Shown: positions 1 to 6,688, counted from the first letter of the stretch. The stretch is 16,493 bases of DNA from Ruminococcus sp. (GCA_017961625.1 JAGCWY010000148.1:1-16493); one strand, 5' to 3'. Translations and numbers: made by a program. The notes: generated from the letters alone by a model not told the origin.

Positions 1-1
1 A

Positions 2-121
2 GTTCTCACCTGTAAAGAAAAACTTATTCCGTTCTATGAGAAGTTCGGCTATGTAAGCGAGGGGATTTCAGACTCCGTACACGGAGATGCAGTATGGTAT
101 CAGATGCGGCTGACGTTCTGA
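2..121 (+). CDS. C-terminal fragment of a probable GNAT N-acetyltransferase (cut by window edge)
   Basis: An open frame enters from the left edge and ends at a TGA at 119-121, giving 39 residues. It contains FYEKFGYVSEG followed by a final strand ending WYQMRLTF. The 'FYEKxGF/Y' turn followed by a closing M-x-L/M strand is the typical C-terminal end of GCN5-related acetyltransferases, which move an acetyl group from acetyl-CoA to an amine. Only this tail is visible, so the substrate cannot be guessed. It ends about 40 bases before the next promoter, so it is probably a separate transcription unit. Confidence 0.55.
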   Translation, partial: VLTCKEKLIPFYEKFGYVSEGISDSVHGDAVWYQMRLTF

Positions 122-159
122 TATAACTTTTTTCTATAATTTGCAATGTTTTTTTCGGA

Positions 160-189
160 TTGGACAAGCCGTTTTTTCGGTGCTATAAT
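160..189 (+). promoter_or_regulatory. Sigma-A-type promoter of the lysR leader (TTGGACA-17-TATAAT)
   Basis: The -35 element TGGACA is at 161-166, preceded by T, and a perfect TATAAT is at 184-189 with a 17-base spacer. The extra G in TTGGACA and the preceding CGGA recur in two other promoters of this window (1431-1460 and 6966-6995), so the three look co-regulated. The start of transcription is expected near 196, in the sequence CATACC, which also recurs in the 6966 copy. Confidence 0.75.
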
Positions 190-220
190 AAAGCCATACC
201 AAACGAAAGGAGCGGTAAAA

Positions 221-307
221 ATGGACAACAGAATATCCTATGTGCTTGGTATGCTCCGCTCAATCGTCAGGGGGACAGACCGAATGTGCAGCACAGGACG
301 ATGTTAA
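221..307 (+). CDS. Leader peptide 1 (28 aa), upstream of lysR
   Basis: A 28-codon frame starts at ATG 221 behind a strong GAAAGGAGC site (205-213). It reads MDNRISYVLGMLRSIV in its first half and RGTDRMCSTGRC at its end, stopping with TAA at 305-307. A second frame at 7029 has the same length from Met to the RM pair and matches at R13, S14, T19, R21 and M22, with I/V and D/E exchanges at 15 and 20. That coding-type similarity argues that the peptide is translated. It has no signal peptide or membrane span. The end is rich in Met and Cys codons (M22, C23, C28), which would suit ribosome stalling when sulfur amino acids are scarce. This is inference; the peptide belongs to no family I recognise. 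Confidence 0.55.
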   Translation: MDNRISYVLGMLRSIVRGTDRMCSTGRC

Positions 308-366
308 AATTTTGCTGAAACCATTAAGTGTATAACCTCCTAAAAAGTACATTTTAATGAATGACA

Positions 367-401
367 AACAGCTTCTTCGGTAACGGAGAAGCTGTTATTT
401 T
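367..401 (+). terminator. Strong hairpin in the lysR leader (candidate attenuator)
   Basis: Ten perfect base pairs (367-376 with 387-396) continue through a T-G wobble and two more pairs to a GUAA tetraloop (380-383), giving a 13-bp stem. ATTTTAT follows at once. It lies between the leader peptide and the lysR ribosome site (AAGGAG, about 408-413). Position and shape fit an attenuator terminator. The U-tract is short and interrupted, so efficiency is uncertain. Confidence 0.6.
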
Positions 402-420
402 ATCCGATAAGGAGCTTTTT

Positions 421-1341
421 ATGACTTTACAACAAATAAATTATCTGCTTACTATTGCTGAATCAAGATCCATGAACAAAGCCGCTGAAAAGCTGTATAT
501 CGCTCAGCCAACCCTGACAGGTGCTGTAAGAGATGTTGAAAATGAAATTGGTATATCCGTATTTCACCGAACTCATAAAGGTGTAACTCCTACAATAGAG
601 GGTGAGGAATTCCTCAGACGCATAAAAAAAGTTTATCAGCAATATGAGGAAGTAATGGAATATTACGGCGATGATACCGAATACCGCCGTAAATTTGCAG
701 TTTCCATGCAACATTACTCATTTGCCGTAAAAGCCTTTATAAAAATGGCAAGACATTACGACTCAAATCAGTTCGACCTTGCACTAAGAGAGACTAAGAC
801 CTTAGATGTTATAAAAGATGTTAGCTCTCTGAAAAGTGAGATAGGTATAATCTATACCTGTGAAGCCAATCAGCGAGTTATCAATAAATTGCTTAAAGAG
901 AATGAACTGGAGTTCACTCCGCTTATAGAATGTCCTGCAAGTGTATATCTTGCAAGGTCACACCCACTTGCAAACGAGAAAGAACTGACATTTGAACAGC
1001 TTGAACCATATCCGTGTTTATCCTTTGAACAGGGTGGCGAATCCGATATATTCTTTGCTGAGGAGATACTCATAGAACACGCATATCAGAAAACAGTTAA
1101 GGCTACCGACCGTGCAACCATGATGAACCTTATGGCAGGTCTAAACGGATATACTCTGTGTTCGAGCATATATTCCGAAAAGCTGAGTGGTGACCAGTTT
1201 CTTGTCATACCGTTCAAGAATGATGACAATACAAAAAGTCTTATGACAATAGGCTATATCACTAAGAAAAACTGGGAACTCAGCAGCATGGGTGAACAGT
1301 TCATTGATGAAATACATAGGGCATTGAAAACAACTGAATAA
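421..1341 (+). CDS. LysR-family transcriptional regulator, likely controls the nitrogenase-like operon
   Basis: This is a 306-residue DNA-binding regulator of normal LysR length. Residues 1-60 form the winged helix-turn-helix, with the family pattern (QQINYLLTIAESRSMNKAAEKL, then IAQPTLTGAVRDVENEIG and VFHRTHKGVTPT). The rest is the two-lobed effector-binding domain. I chose the ATG at 421 because it begins exactly at the conserved LysR N-terminus and has AAGGAG 7-12 bases upstream. An upstream in-frame ATG at 361 would translate the leader hairpin and lacks a ribosome site. The gene ends 152 bases before the NifD-like gene, on the same strand and behind a terminator, so it is separately transcribed. 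The matching promoters suggest it autoregulates and drives the operon. LysR proteins of this kind often sense sulfur compounds or small acids, but the effector here is unknown. Confidence 0.9.
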   Translation: MTLQQINYLLTIAESRSMNKAAEKLYIAQPTLTGAVRDVENEIGISVFHRTHKGVTPTIEGEEFLRRIKKVYQQYEEVMEYYGDDTEYRRKFAVSMQHYSFAVKAFIKMARHYDSNQFDLALRETKTLDVIKDVSSLKSEIGIIYTCEANQRVINKLLKENELEFTPLIECPASVYLARSHPLANEKELTFEQLEPYPCLSFEQGGESDIFFAEEILIEHAYQKTVKATDRATMMNLMAGLNGYTLCSSIYSEKLSGDQFLVIPFKNDDNTKSLMTIGYITKKNWELSSMGEQFIDEIHRALKTTE

Positions 1342-1348
1342 GGCATTA

Positions 1349-1377
1349 CCGTCTGATAAAAAATCAGGCGGTTTTTT
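1349..1377 (+). terminator. Rho-independent terminator of lysR
   Basis: A nine-base stem (1349-1357 with 1363-1371, one T-G wobble) with an AAAAA loop is followed directly by six T residues (1372-1377). It begins eight bases after the lysR stop and isolates the regulator from the operon that follows. Confidence 0.85.
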
Positions 1378-1404
1378 GTTGTTAACTGAGGTTATCAGTT
1401 TTTC

Positions 1405-1420
1405 TGAGAATAGTGTCTCA
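1405..1420 (+). promoter_or_regulatory. Dyad upstream of the nif-like promoter (possible LysR operator)
   Basis: TGAGA, six bases, TCTCA is a perfect inverted repeat. It lies 11 bases upstream of the -35 element, roughly -62 to -47 from the expected start. This is where LysR activators usually place their recognition site. The motif does not appear ahead of the other two matching promoters, so its role is unproven. Confidence 0.4.
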
Positions 1421-1430
1421 TAAATCGGTA

Positions 1431-1460
1431 TTGGACATGCCTACTAAACCTATGTATAAT
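1431..1460 (+). promoter_or_regulatory. Promoter of the nitrogenase-like operon
   Basis: TTGGACA (1431-1437) and a perfect TATAAT (1455-1460) are separated by 17 bases. The 5' leader is short: AAAGGAGC starts at 1479, exactly 15 bases before the ATG at 1494, the same spacing as in both leader-peptide units. No leader peptide is present here. Confidence 0.8.
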
Positions 1461-1493
1461 ATAAACATAGCTTAAAGCAAAGGAGCAGAGATA

Positions 1494-3095
1494 ATGGCAA
1501 AAAAAATAAATCTCGAAATGACCAGCGTTGAGAACCGTGAAATGCGTCTCGGTACTATCATCGCATGGGACGGAGCTGCCTCGGATCTTGTAAAGGAATC
1601 GGATTATGAAGGCAGAAAAGAAAAAAAGAAAGGCAATGATATTCCAAAGAGAAAACAAGGCGGCTGCTGTGGTAACGGCAGTAAAGCCTGTCGTTTATGC
1701 GAACTGAAAACACCGCTCAATCAGCAGACCATGTGTGCTAATGCTATCGTGGAATGTCAGATAGGAAACCTTACAGACTGCATACTCATACAGCATTCTC
1801 CCATCGGTTGTGCAGCAGACAATGCGTGGTTCAATCTTGCTTTCAAAATGGGACTTACCCGCAGACATAAACCTGTACAGAATCTTAAAATATTCTGTAC
1901 CAATCTTCTTGAAAAAGACATGGTATTCGGTGCAAGCGACAAGCTGAGACAGGCTATCAGAGATGCAAAGGAGCGTTTTGCTCCCAAAGCGATATTCATA
2001 TCAATGGCTTGTGCAACTGCGATAATCGGTGAAGATATCGACAGTATAGCAGATGAAATGGAACCCGAAGTCGGAGTGCCGATAATACCGCTCCACTGTG
2101 AGGGATTCCGTTCAAAGCACTGGAGCACAGGTTTTGATATCTCTCAGCATGGTGTTGCACAGAAGATAGTAAAGAGGAACCCGAAGAAGCAGAAAGACCT
2201 CATAAACATAGTTGCACTATGGGGTACGGACTACTTCACGGATATCCTCAAACCGCTGGGACTCCGTGTGAACTATATGATCGACTGTGCCAATTACGAT
2301 GAACTTGCTCAGGCATCCGAGGCTGTTGCAACTTCAACATTCTGTCATACTCTCGGTTCGTATATGGCAACGGTACTGGAACAGCATTTTGGCGTTCCGC
2401 AGATAGACGCTCCTCAGCCTTACGGCTTTGCGGGAACTGACGCATGGCTCAGGGCAATTGCAAAATTAGTCGGCAAGGAAAAAGAAACGGAAGAATATAT
2501 CAAATCAGAGCATGAAAGAGTAATGCCGAAAATACTTGAACTGCGTGAAAAGTTCAAGGGCGTGAAAGGATTTGTCATGACAGGTTCTGCTTATGCACAC
2601 GGTCTTATATCTGTACTGCGTGAGCTTGGCATAGAAGTTGACGGCTCGGTTGTATTTCATCATGATCCCGTTTATGACGGTGCGGCAGAGAACCAGAATT
2701 CGCTGAAACATCTTGTTGACAACTACGGCGATATTCCGAATTACACAGTCAGCAAAACACAGGCATATCAGTTGCCGCAGGTATTCCGCAGAGTAAAGAC
2801 GGATTTCGTTATTATCCGTCATCAGGGACTTGCTCCCGAAGCCGCAAAGCTGGGTATCCCTGCACTTGCAATGGGCGATGAACATATCCCCGTAGGCTAT
2901 GACGGCATGATAAGAACAGGAGAGATTCTCCTTGATATACTTGCAAGAAAACGTTTCAATCAGGTGCTTCAGCGTCATGTTGAACTGCCGTATACAAAAT
3001 GGTGGCAGTCGCAGGACGATCCGTTCATACTTTCAAAAAAGCCTGAAATTTTAGATAAGGCTCTCAGTGCAAAACTCAAAAAGAAAGGTGCATAA
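1494..3095 (+). CDS. NifD-like alpha subunit of a nitrogenase-like reductase
   Basis: This 533-residue protein is the catalytic-type subunit of a NifDK-like complex (Pfam oxidoreductase nitrogenase component 1), acting in the cytoplasm with NifK-like and NifH partners. Compared with Azotobacter NifD from memory, Cys81, Cys106 (in SPIGC) and Cys173 match the P-cluster ligands Cys62/88/154. Cys284 (TFCHTLGSYM) matches the cofactor ligand Cys275. CEGFR (202-206) and LGIEVDG also align. Expected nitrogenase residues are missing: Gln191 is Trp210, His195 is Phe214, Arg96 is Asn114 and Arg359 is Ala366. The His442 region is three residues shorter (GDEHIPVGYDG) and only a displaced His464 is available. 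The N-terminus adds a Cys-rich stretch (C58, C59, C66, C69). The lost residues argue against N2 reduction. Methylthio-alkane reductase or an undescribed relative is more likely; the substrate is not readable. Confidence 0.88.
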   Translation: MAKKINLEMTSVENREMRLGTIIAWDGAASDLVKESDYEGRKEKKKGNDIPKRKQGGCCGNGSKACRLCELKTPLNQQTMCANAIVECQIGNLTDCILIQHSPIGCAADNAWFNLAFKMGLTRRHKPVQNLKIFCTNLLEKDMVFGASDKLRQAIRDAKERFAPKAIFISMACATAIIGEDIDSIADEMEPEVGVPIIPLHCEGFRSKHWSTGFDISQHGVAQKIVKRNPKKQKDLINIVALWGTDYFTDILKPLGLRVNYMIDCANYDELAQASEAVATSTFCHTLGSYMATVLEQHFGVPQIDAPQPYGFAGTDAWLRAIAKLVGKEKETEEYIKSEHERVMPKILELREKFKGVKGFVMTGSAYAHGLISVLRELGIEVDGSVVFHHDPVYDGAAENQNSLKHLVDNYGDIPNYTVSKTQAYQLPQVFRRVKTDFVIIRHQGLAPEAAKLGIPALAMGDEHIPVGYDGMIRTGEILLDILARKRFNQVLQRHVELPYTKWWQSQDDPFILSKKPEILDKALSAKLKKKGA

Positions 3096-3097
3096 AA

Positions 3098-4441
3098 ATG
3101 GCAGAGACTAAGACAAAAAGCGGTACGATAGTTCATCCGCATTACGGCTGTACAGTAGGTGCAGCATATACAGTAGCAGCAATAAAGGGTGGTGTTCCTA
3201 TAGCAAACTGCGGTCCGGGATGTATGTACAAGCAGTTCTTTCTTATCAGCTTTGACAACGGATTTCAGGGCTCGGCAGGTGCAGGAGGAGGAAATATCCC
3301 AAGTGCAAATGTTGGCGAAAATGATATCGTATTCGGCGGTACAAAAAAGCTTGACGATCTTATCCGATCGTCCCTTGCTGTACTGAAAGGCGATCTGTAT
3401 GTAGTCCTTACAGGCTGTTCGGGAGAGCTTATCGGTGACGATGTGGAAAGCGTAGTAAGAAAATACCGTGAACAGGGATTTCCGATAGTATGTGCCGAAA
3501 CAGGCGGATTCAAGGGAACCAATCTCACAGGTCACGAAATTGTTGTGGAGTCCATAATCAATCAGTATGTAGGAGATTACGACGGTGAAAAGAAACAGGG
3601 CCTTGTAAATCTCTGGTTCGATGTTCCGTACTTCCATCAGAACTGGCGTGGTGATTATCTTGAAATTGTACGCATACTCAGAGCATCGGGACTTAAAGTG
3701 AATGTCCTTTTCGGTCCTCAGAGCGGAGGTGCAAAGGAATGGAAGAATATCCCGAAAGCACAGTTCAATCTTGTCATTTCTCCGTGGGTAGGCTTAAAGA
3801 CAGCAAAACTGCTTGAAAGAAAATACGGTCAGCCATATCTGCACATTCCCGAGATACCAATAGGAGAAGAAGCAACAACTGCGTTCATACGTCAGGTAGT
3901 TGAGTTTGCAGGAATAAGCAAGAGAAAATCAGAAGCCTTTATAAAAGAGGAATCGGAACTTTACTATTATTTTCTTGAACATTTTGCAGAGTTTTTCTCG
4001 GAATATTGGTTCGGACTTCCTTCGCAGTTTGCAGTTATCGGAGACAGTTCATATACACTTGCATATACGAAATTCCTTGCATCGCAGATAGGCATGATAC
4101 CTGTAAAACAAATAATCACAGACAATCCTCCACCGAGATATCGTGAGAAAATTGCTGAATACTTCCATAATTTAGCGGAAGATGTTGCGGTTGCCCCCGA
4201 ATTTATCGAGGACGGATATCTTGTTGAGGAATCACTGAAAAATACGGATTTTGGTACGGGAGTACCTCTTATTCTCGGCACAACATGGGAGACTGATGTT
4301 GTTAAAGAGAAAAACGGTCTGCTTATAGAAGTAGGTCCGCCGACAACCGAAGAGGTTGCAATAAACAAGACCTATATAGGTTACCGTGGAGCATTTACGC
4401 TCCTTGAAAGGATATATTCAGCCGCAGTAGGCGGTAAATAA
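3098..4441 (+). CDS. NifK-like beta subunit of the nitrogenase-like reductase
   Basis: This 447-residue partner of the NifD-like subunit starts two bases after that gene's stop, which implies translational coupling and equal dosage. Cys18 (HYGCTVGAA), Cys42 (CGPGC) and Cys107 (LTGCSGELIGDD) correspond in order and spacing to the NifK P-cluster ligands Cys70/95/153. GENDIVFGGTKKLDDLI matches the conserved segment between the second and third ligands. The protein is shorter than a true NifK (about 520 residues) and lacks its N-terminal extension. Keeping all three cysteines suggests an 8Fe P-type cluster shared with the D subunit, unlike BchN/B or CfbD, which hold a simple 4Fe cluster. A NifEN-type scaffold role is the main alternative, but a separate catalytic pair is absent nearby. 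Confidence 0.87.
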   Translation: MAETKTKSGTIVHPHYGCTVGAAYTVAAIKGGVPIANCGPGCMYKQFFLISFDNGFQGSAGAGGGNIPSANVGENDIVFGGTKKLDDLIRSSLAVLKGDLYVVLTGCSGELIGDDVESVVRKYREQGFPIVCAETGGFKGTNLTGHEIVVESIINQYVGDYDGEKKQGLVNLWFDVPYFHQNWRGDYLEIVRILRASGLKVNVLFGPQSGGAKEWKNIPKAQFNLVISPWVGLKTAKLLERKYGQPYLHIPEIPIGEEATTAFIRQVVEFAGISKRKSEAFIKEESELYYYFLEHFAEFFSEYWFGLPSQFAVIGDSSYTLAYTKFLASQIGMIPVKQIITDNPPPRYREKIAEYFHNLAEDVAVAPEFIEDGYLVEESLKNTDFGTGVPLILGTTWETDVVKEKNGLLIEVGPPTTEEVAINKTYIGYRGAFTLLERIYSAAVGGK

Positions 4442-4453
4442 TGAGGTGATCAG

Positions 4454-4825
4454 ATGGCATATCGGATAGCGATAGCCTCAACTGACGGAATAGTTGTAAA
4501 TCAGCATTTCGGTCATGCAGAGAGATTTCATATTATTGAGATAGACGATGAAAAAAAGACATATGATTATATCGGAACAAGGGAATCCGAGCGTGTCTGT
4601 CAGGGACACTATCATCACGATTCTTCATTTGATAAAGTAATAAACGTACTAAGCGATGTTCATGCAGTACTTGTTGCAAAAATAGGACAAGGAGCATCGC
4701 AGCAGCTTGAAAGCCGAGGACTTACAGTGTATGAAGCACCATTCCCAATCGAGCCGCTGATTGAAAAAATAATAAAAGAAAAATTGTGGGAGGTGGACAA
4801 ATGGCGATATCCTACGAAGAACTGA
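4454..4825 (+). CDS. NifX-like protein (dinitrogenase Fe-Mo cofactor biosynthesis domain)
   Basis: This 123-residue protein is one NifX/NafY/NifB-C-terminal domain (Pfam Nitro_FeMo-Co). It shows an opening beta strand (YRIAIASTDG), the typical VNQHFGHAERF motif at about 14-24, and the closing KIGQGASQQLESRGLTVYEAP. Such proteins carry or store Fe-S cofactor precursors between NifB and the acceptor protein. It starts 13 bases after the NifK-like gene with GAGGTGAT as its ribosome site, and its end overlaps the NifB-like gene by 25 bases. Since the neighbouring NifB lacks a fused NifX domain, this protein probably works as that domain in trans. A second His-rich patch (GHYHH, 51-55) might help bind the precursor. 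Confidence 0.85.
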   Translation: MAYRIAIASTDGIVVNQHFGHAERFHIIEIDDEKKTYDYIGTRESERVCQGHYHHDSSFDKVINVLSDVHAVLVAKIGQGASQQLESRGLTVYEAPFPIEPLIEKIIKEKLWEVDKWRYPTKN

Positions 4826-5676
4826 CTGACAAGCACCCTTGCTACGCAAGAGGAAAGAAAGGAACGACAGGCAGGATTCACCTTCCCATAAGTCCCACCT
4901 GCAATATTGAATGCCGATTCTGCGACAGGCGTATAAACGATTACGAAAAACGTCCGGGAGTTGCATCAACAGTGATAAAACCCGATGCGGCAATTAATGT
5001 GATCAAAAAATCACTGAAACTATGCCCTGCCATAAAAGTTGCCGGAATTGCAGGTCCGGGTGATACACTTGCTTCGGATTATGCACTTGAAACGTTCAGA
5101 CTTATAAAGAAAAACTTCCCGGATTTAGTGAAATGTATGAGTACAAACGGACTTCTCCTTGCTGAAAAAGCCGATGAGATAATTGCTGCTGATATAGATT
5201 CACTGACGGTCACTGTCAATGCTGTTGATCCCGAAATTGAGGCGAAACTCAACCGTGGCATACTGTGGCACGGAAAGCATTATACAGGCGTTGAGGCTGC
5301 CGAAATTCTCATAAAAAATCAGCTTGAAGGAATAAGAAAAGTCAGTGCGGCAGGCATCACAATAAAGGTAAATACGGTGCTTGTAATAGGCATAAACGAC
5401 GAGCATATCGAGGAGATAGCGAAGACTGTAAAAGCGGCAGGAGCGTCGATTTACAATATTATTCCTCTTATCCCTCAGAATGAACTGAAAGACTATCCCG
5501 AGCCGACCTGTGCTCAGATCGAGAGCGTCAGGGCTAAGGCTGCAAAATATATTGATGTATTCAGGCATTGTCAAAGATGCCGTGCGGATGCAATAGGTGT
5601 TCCCGGTGAAAAGGACTACGGCGATCAAATCTATTTAAAGCGTATCGCACATAAGGATACATTCTCGCACGGATGA
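4801..5676 (+). CDS. nifB: NifB-like radical SAM protein (nitrogenase cofactor precursor synthesis)
   Basis: This 291-residue radical SAM enzyme carries the NifB signature. HPC is at residues 12-14, the CxxxCxxC motif binding the SAM cluster is C34/C38/C41 (TCNIECRFCDRR), and FRHCQRCRADAIG lies near the end (C257, C260). NifB fuses two 4Fe clusters with a carbon and a sulfur to make NifB-co, the 8Fe-9S-carbide core. It is the stand-alone short form without the C-terminal NifX domain. I chose ATG 4801 because GGGAGGTGG lies just upstream; a GTG at 4786 would be an alternative. The gene overlaps the NifX-like gene. Its presence indicates that the D/K pair receives a carbide-containing cofactor, separating this system from chlorophyll and F430 reductases. 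Confidence 0.92.
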   Translation: MAISYEELTDKHPCYARGKKGTTGRIHLPISPTCNIECRFCDRRINDYEKRPGVASTVIKPDAAINVIKKSLKLCPAIKVAGIAGPGDTLASDYALETFRLIKKNFPDLVKCMSTNGLLLAEKADEIIAADIDSLTVTVNAVDPEIEAKLNRGILWHGKHYTGVEAAEILIKNQLEGIRKVSAAGITIKVNTVLVIGINDEHIEEIAKTVKAAGASIYNIIPLIPQNELKDYPEPTCAQIESVRAKAAKYIDVFRHCQRCRADAIGVPGEKDYGDQIYLKRIAHKDTFSHG

Positions 5677-5707
5677 CGTTTTCATGCCCACAGGAGCTTT
5701 ATCCTGC

Positions 5708-5777
5708 ACTGCATCGCTGCGTTATTTCTCTGCTTGCAGCGATGCAGTTTATCCTCAATAAAAAGCTGTTAGCTTTT
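5708..5777 (+). other. Two intercistronic stem-loops between nifB-like and nifH
   Basis: A perfect 13-bp inverted repeat (5708-5720 with 5736-5748, 15-base loop) is followed by a 7-bp palindrome AAAAGCT-GTT-AGCTTTT (5761-5777). Part of the second can instead pair as GTTAGC (5768-5773) with GCTAAC (5785-5790). The 157-base gap holds no clear promoter. Likely roles are mRNA processing or protection that raises nifH message over the upstream genes, or partial termination. Confidence 0.6.
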
Positions 5778-5833
5778 ATCGATGGCTAACGTAAAGATTT
5801 TGAAAATACAAGAATGAAAGGAATAAATCAAAA

Positions 5834-6688
5834 ATGGCTAAAGAAATCAGACAGATCGCAATATACGGAAAAGGCGGTATCGGAAAATCCACCACAACCC
5901 AGAATCTCACAGCAGGACTTGTTGAACGCGGCAACAAAGTAATGGTCGTAGGATGTGACCCGAAAGCGGACTCAACAAGACTTCTTCTCGGCGGACTTGC
6001 ACAGAGAACAGTTCTTGATACTCTTCGTGAAAGCGGTGAGGACATTGAACTTGAAGATATCCTCAAGGAAGGCTATGGCGGTACTCGCTGCGTTGAATCA
6101 GGCGGTCCTGAGCCTGGTGTAGGCTGTGCAGGACGCGGTATCATTACTTCGATAGGACTTCTTGAAAGACTTGGTGCATACACTGATGACCTCGATTATG
6201 TATTCTATGACGTTCTCGGTGACGTTGTGTGCGGCGGCTTTGCAATGCCTATCCGTGAGGGCAAAGCAAAGGAGATTTACATCGTCGCAAGTGGTGAAAT
6301 GATGGCTCTCTATGCTGCAAATAACATCTCAAAAGGTATTGCAAGATACGCCAAACAGGGCGGTGTACGCCTTGGCGGTATCATTTGCAACAGCCGTAAT
6401 GTTGACCGTGAGCGTGAACTTGTTGCCGCATTTGCAAAGGAACTGGGCACTCAGCTTATTCATTTTGTTCCCCGTGACAATGAGGTGCAGAGAGCTGAGA
6501 TTCACAAGAAAACAGTTATTGATCATAAACCCGATGCACATCAGGCTGACGAGTACCGTGAACTTGCAAGAAAGATTGAGGAGAACACACAGTTCGTGAT
6601 CCCGAAACCGCTTACACAGGAACGACTTGAAGAAATCCTCCTTGAATATGGTCTGCTTGACGCACTTGAAGACAACTATCATATCTGA
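5834..6688 (+). CDS. nifH: NifH, Fe-protein ATP-dependent electron donor
   Basis: This 284-residue homodimeric ATPase passes electrons from its single 4Fe-4S cluster to the D/K complex. The P-loop GKGGIGKST is at 12-20, the CDPKADSTRL switch at 41-50, and the cluster cysteines are Cys98 (GVGCAGRGI) and Cys133 (DVVCGGFAMPIR). Arg101 is the ADP-ribosylation-site equivalent. SGEMMALYAANNISKGI is near-identical to nitrogenase NifH. Length and all key residues are those of a functional NifH, more conserved than the D/K partners. AAAGGA (5817-5822) precedes ATG 5834. Besides electron transfer it may help cofactor maturation, as NifH does in nitrogenase. Placement after the structured gap suggests its message level is set separately from the rest of the operon. 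Confidence 0.95.
   Translation: MAKEIRQIAIYGKGGIGKSTTTQNLTAGLVERGNKVMVVGCDPKADSTRLLLGGLAQRTVLDTLRESGEDIELEDILKEGYGGTRCVESGGPEPGVGCAGRGIITSIGLLERLGAYTDDLDYVFYDVLGDVVCGGFAMPIREGKAKEIYIVASGEMMALYAANNISKGIARYAKQGGVRLGGIICNSRNVDRERELVAAFAKELGTQLIHFVPRDNEVQRAEIHKKTVIDHKPDAHQADEYRELARKIEENTQFVIPKPLTQERLEEILLEYGLLDALEDNYHI

Larger units (their letters stand above)
160..346 (+). repeat. Copy 1 of a promoter-leader-peptide RNA element
   Basis: This stretch and 6966-7146 are diverged copies of one element. Blocks shared in the same order are TTGGACA-17-TATAAT, CATACC near the start of transcription, GAAAGGAGC 15-16 bases before an ATGG, CCGCTCA at codon 13, GGACGATGTT (here 296-305, codons 26-29), and CTCCTAAAAA (here 337-346). 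The CTCCT could pair with the leader ribosome site AAGGAG. The copies flank the nitrogenase-like operon on its two sides. Confidence 0.7.

Noticed and set aside
361..420. N-terminal extension of the LysR protein from ATG 361
   Set aside because: It would translate a near-perfect hairpin, has no ribosome site, and adds 20 residues before the standard LysR start.
160..420. Known metabolite riboswitch in the lysR leader
   Set aside because: I compared it mentally with common classes (SAM, cobalamin, THF, guanidine, fluoride, molybdenum cofactor) and saw none of their core motifs. The codon-register similarity of the two copies favours a leader peptide. A covariance search could overturn this.
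2975..3637. 220-codon open frame on the minus strand
   Set aside because: It lies entirely opposite the D/K genes, has no ribosome site and gives an improbable Cys/Tyr-rich composition. It is a codon-bias shadow, as are the other minus-strand frames.
1494..4441. Dark-operative protochlorophyllide reductase (BchNB) or F430 reductase (CfbCD)
   Set aside because: Those lack a NifB partner and use a simple 4Fe cluster. Here NifB and NifX are in the operon and all six P-cluster-type cysteines plus the cofactor cysteine are present.
6312..6599. 95-codon frame inside nifH on the same strand
   Set aside because: It is out of frame with a strongly conserved NifH and has no family match.
1494..6688. 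True dinitrogenase (nifHDK) for N2 fixation
   Set aside because: NifE, NifN and NifV are absent here, and by alignment the NifD Gln191, His195, Arg96 and Arg359 equivalents are not retained. NifH alone looks canonical.
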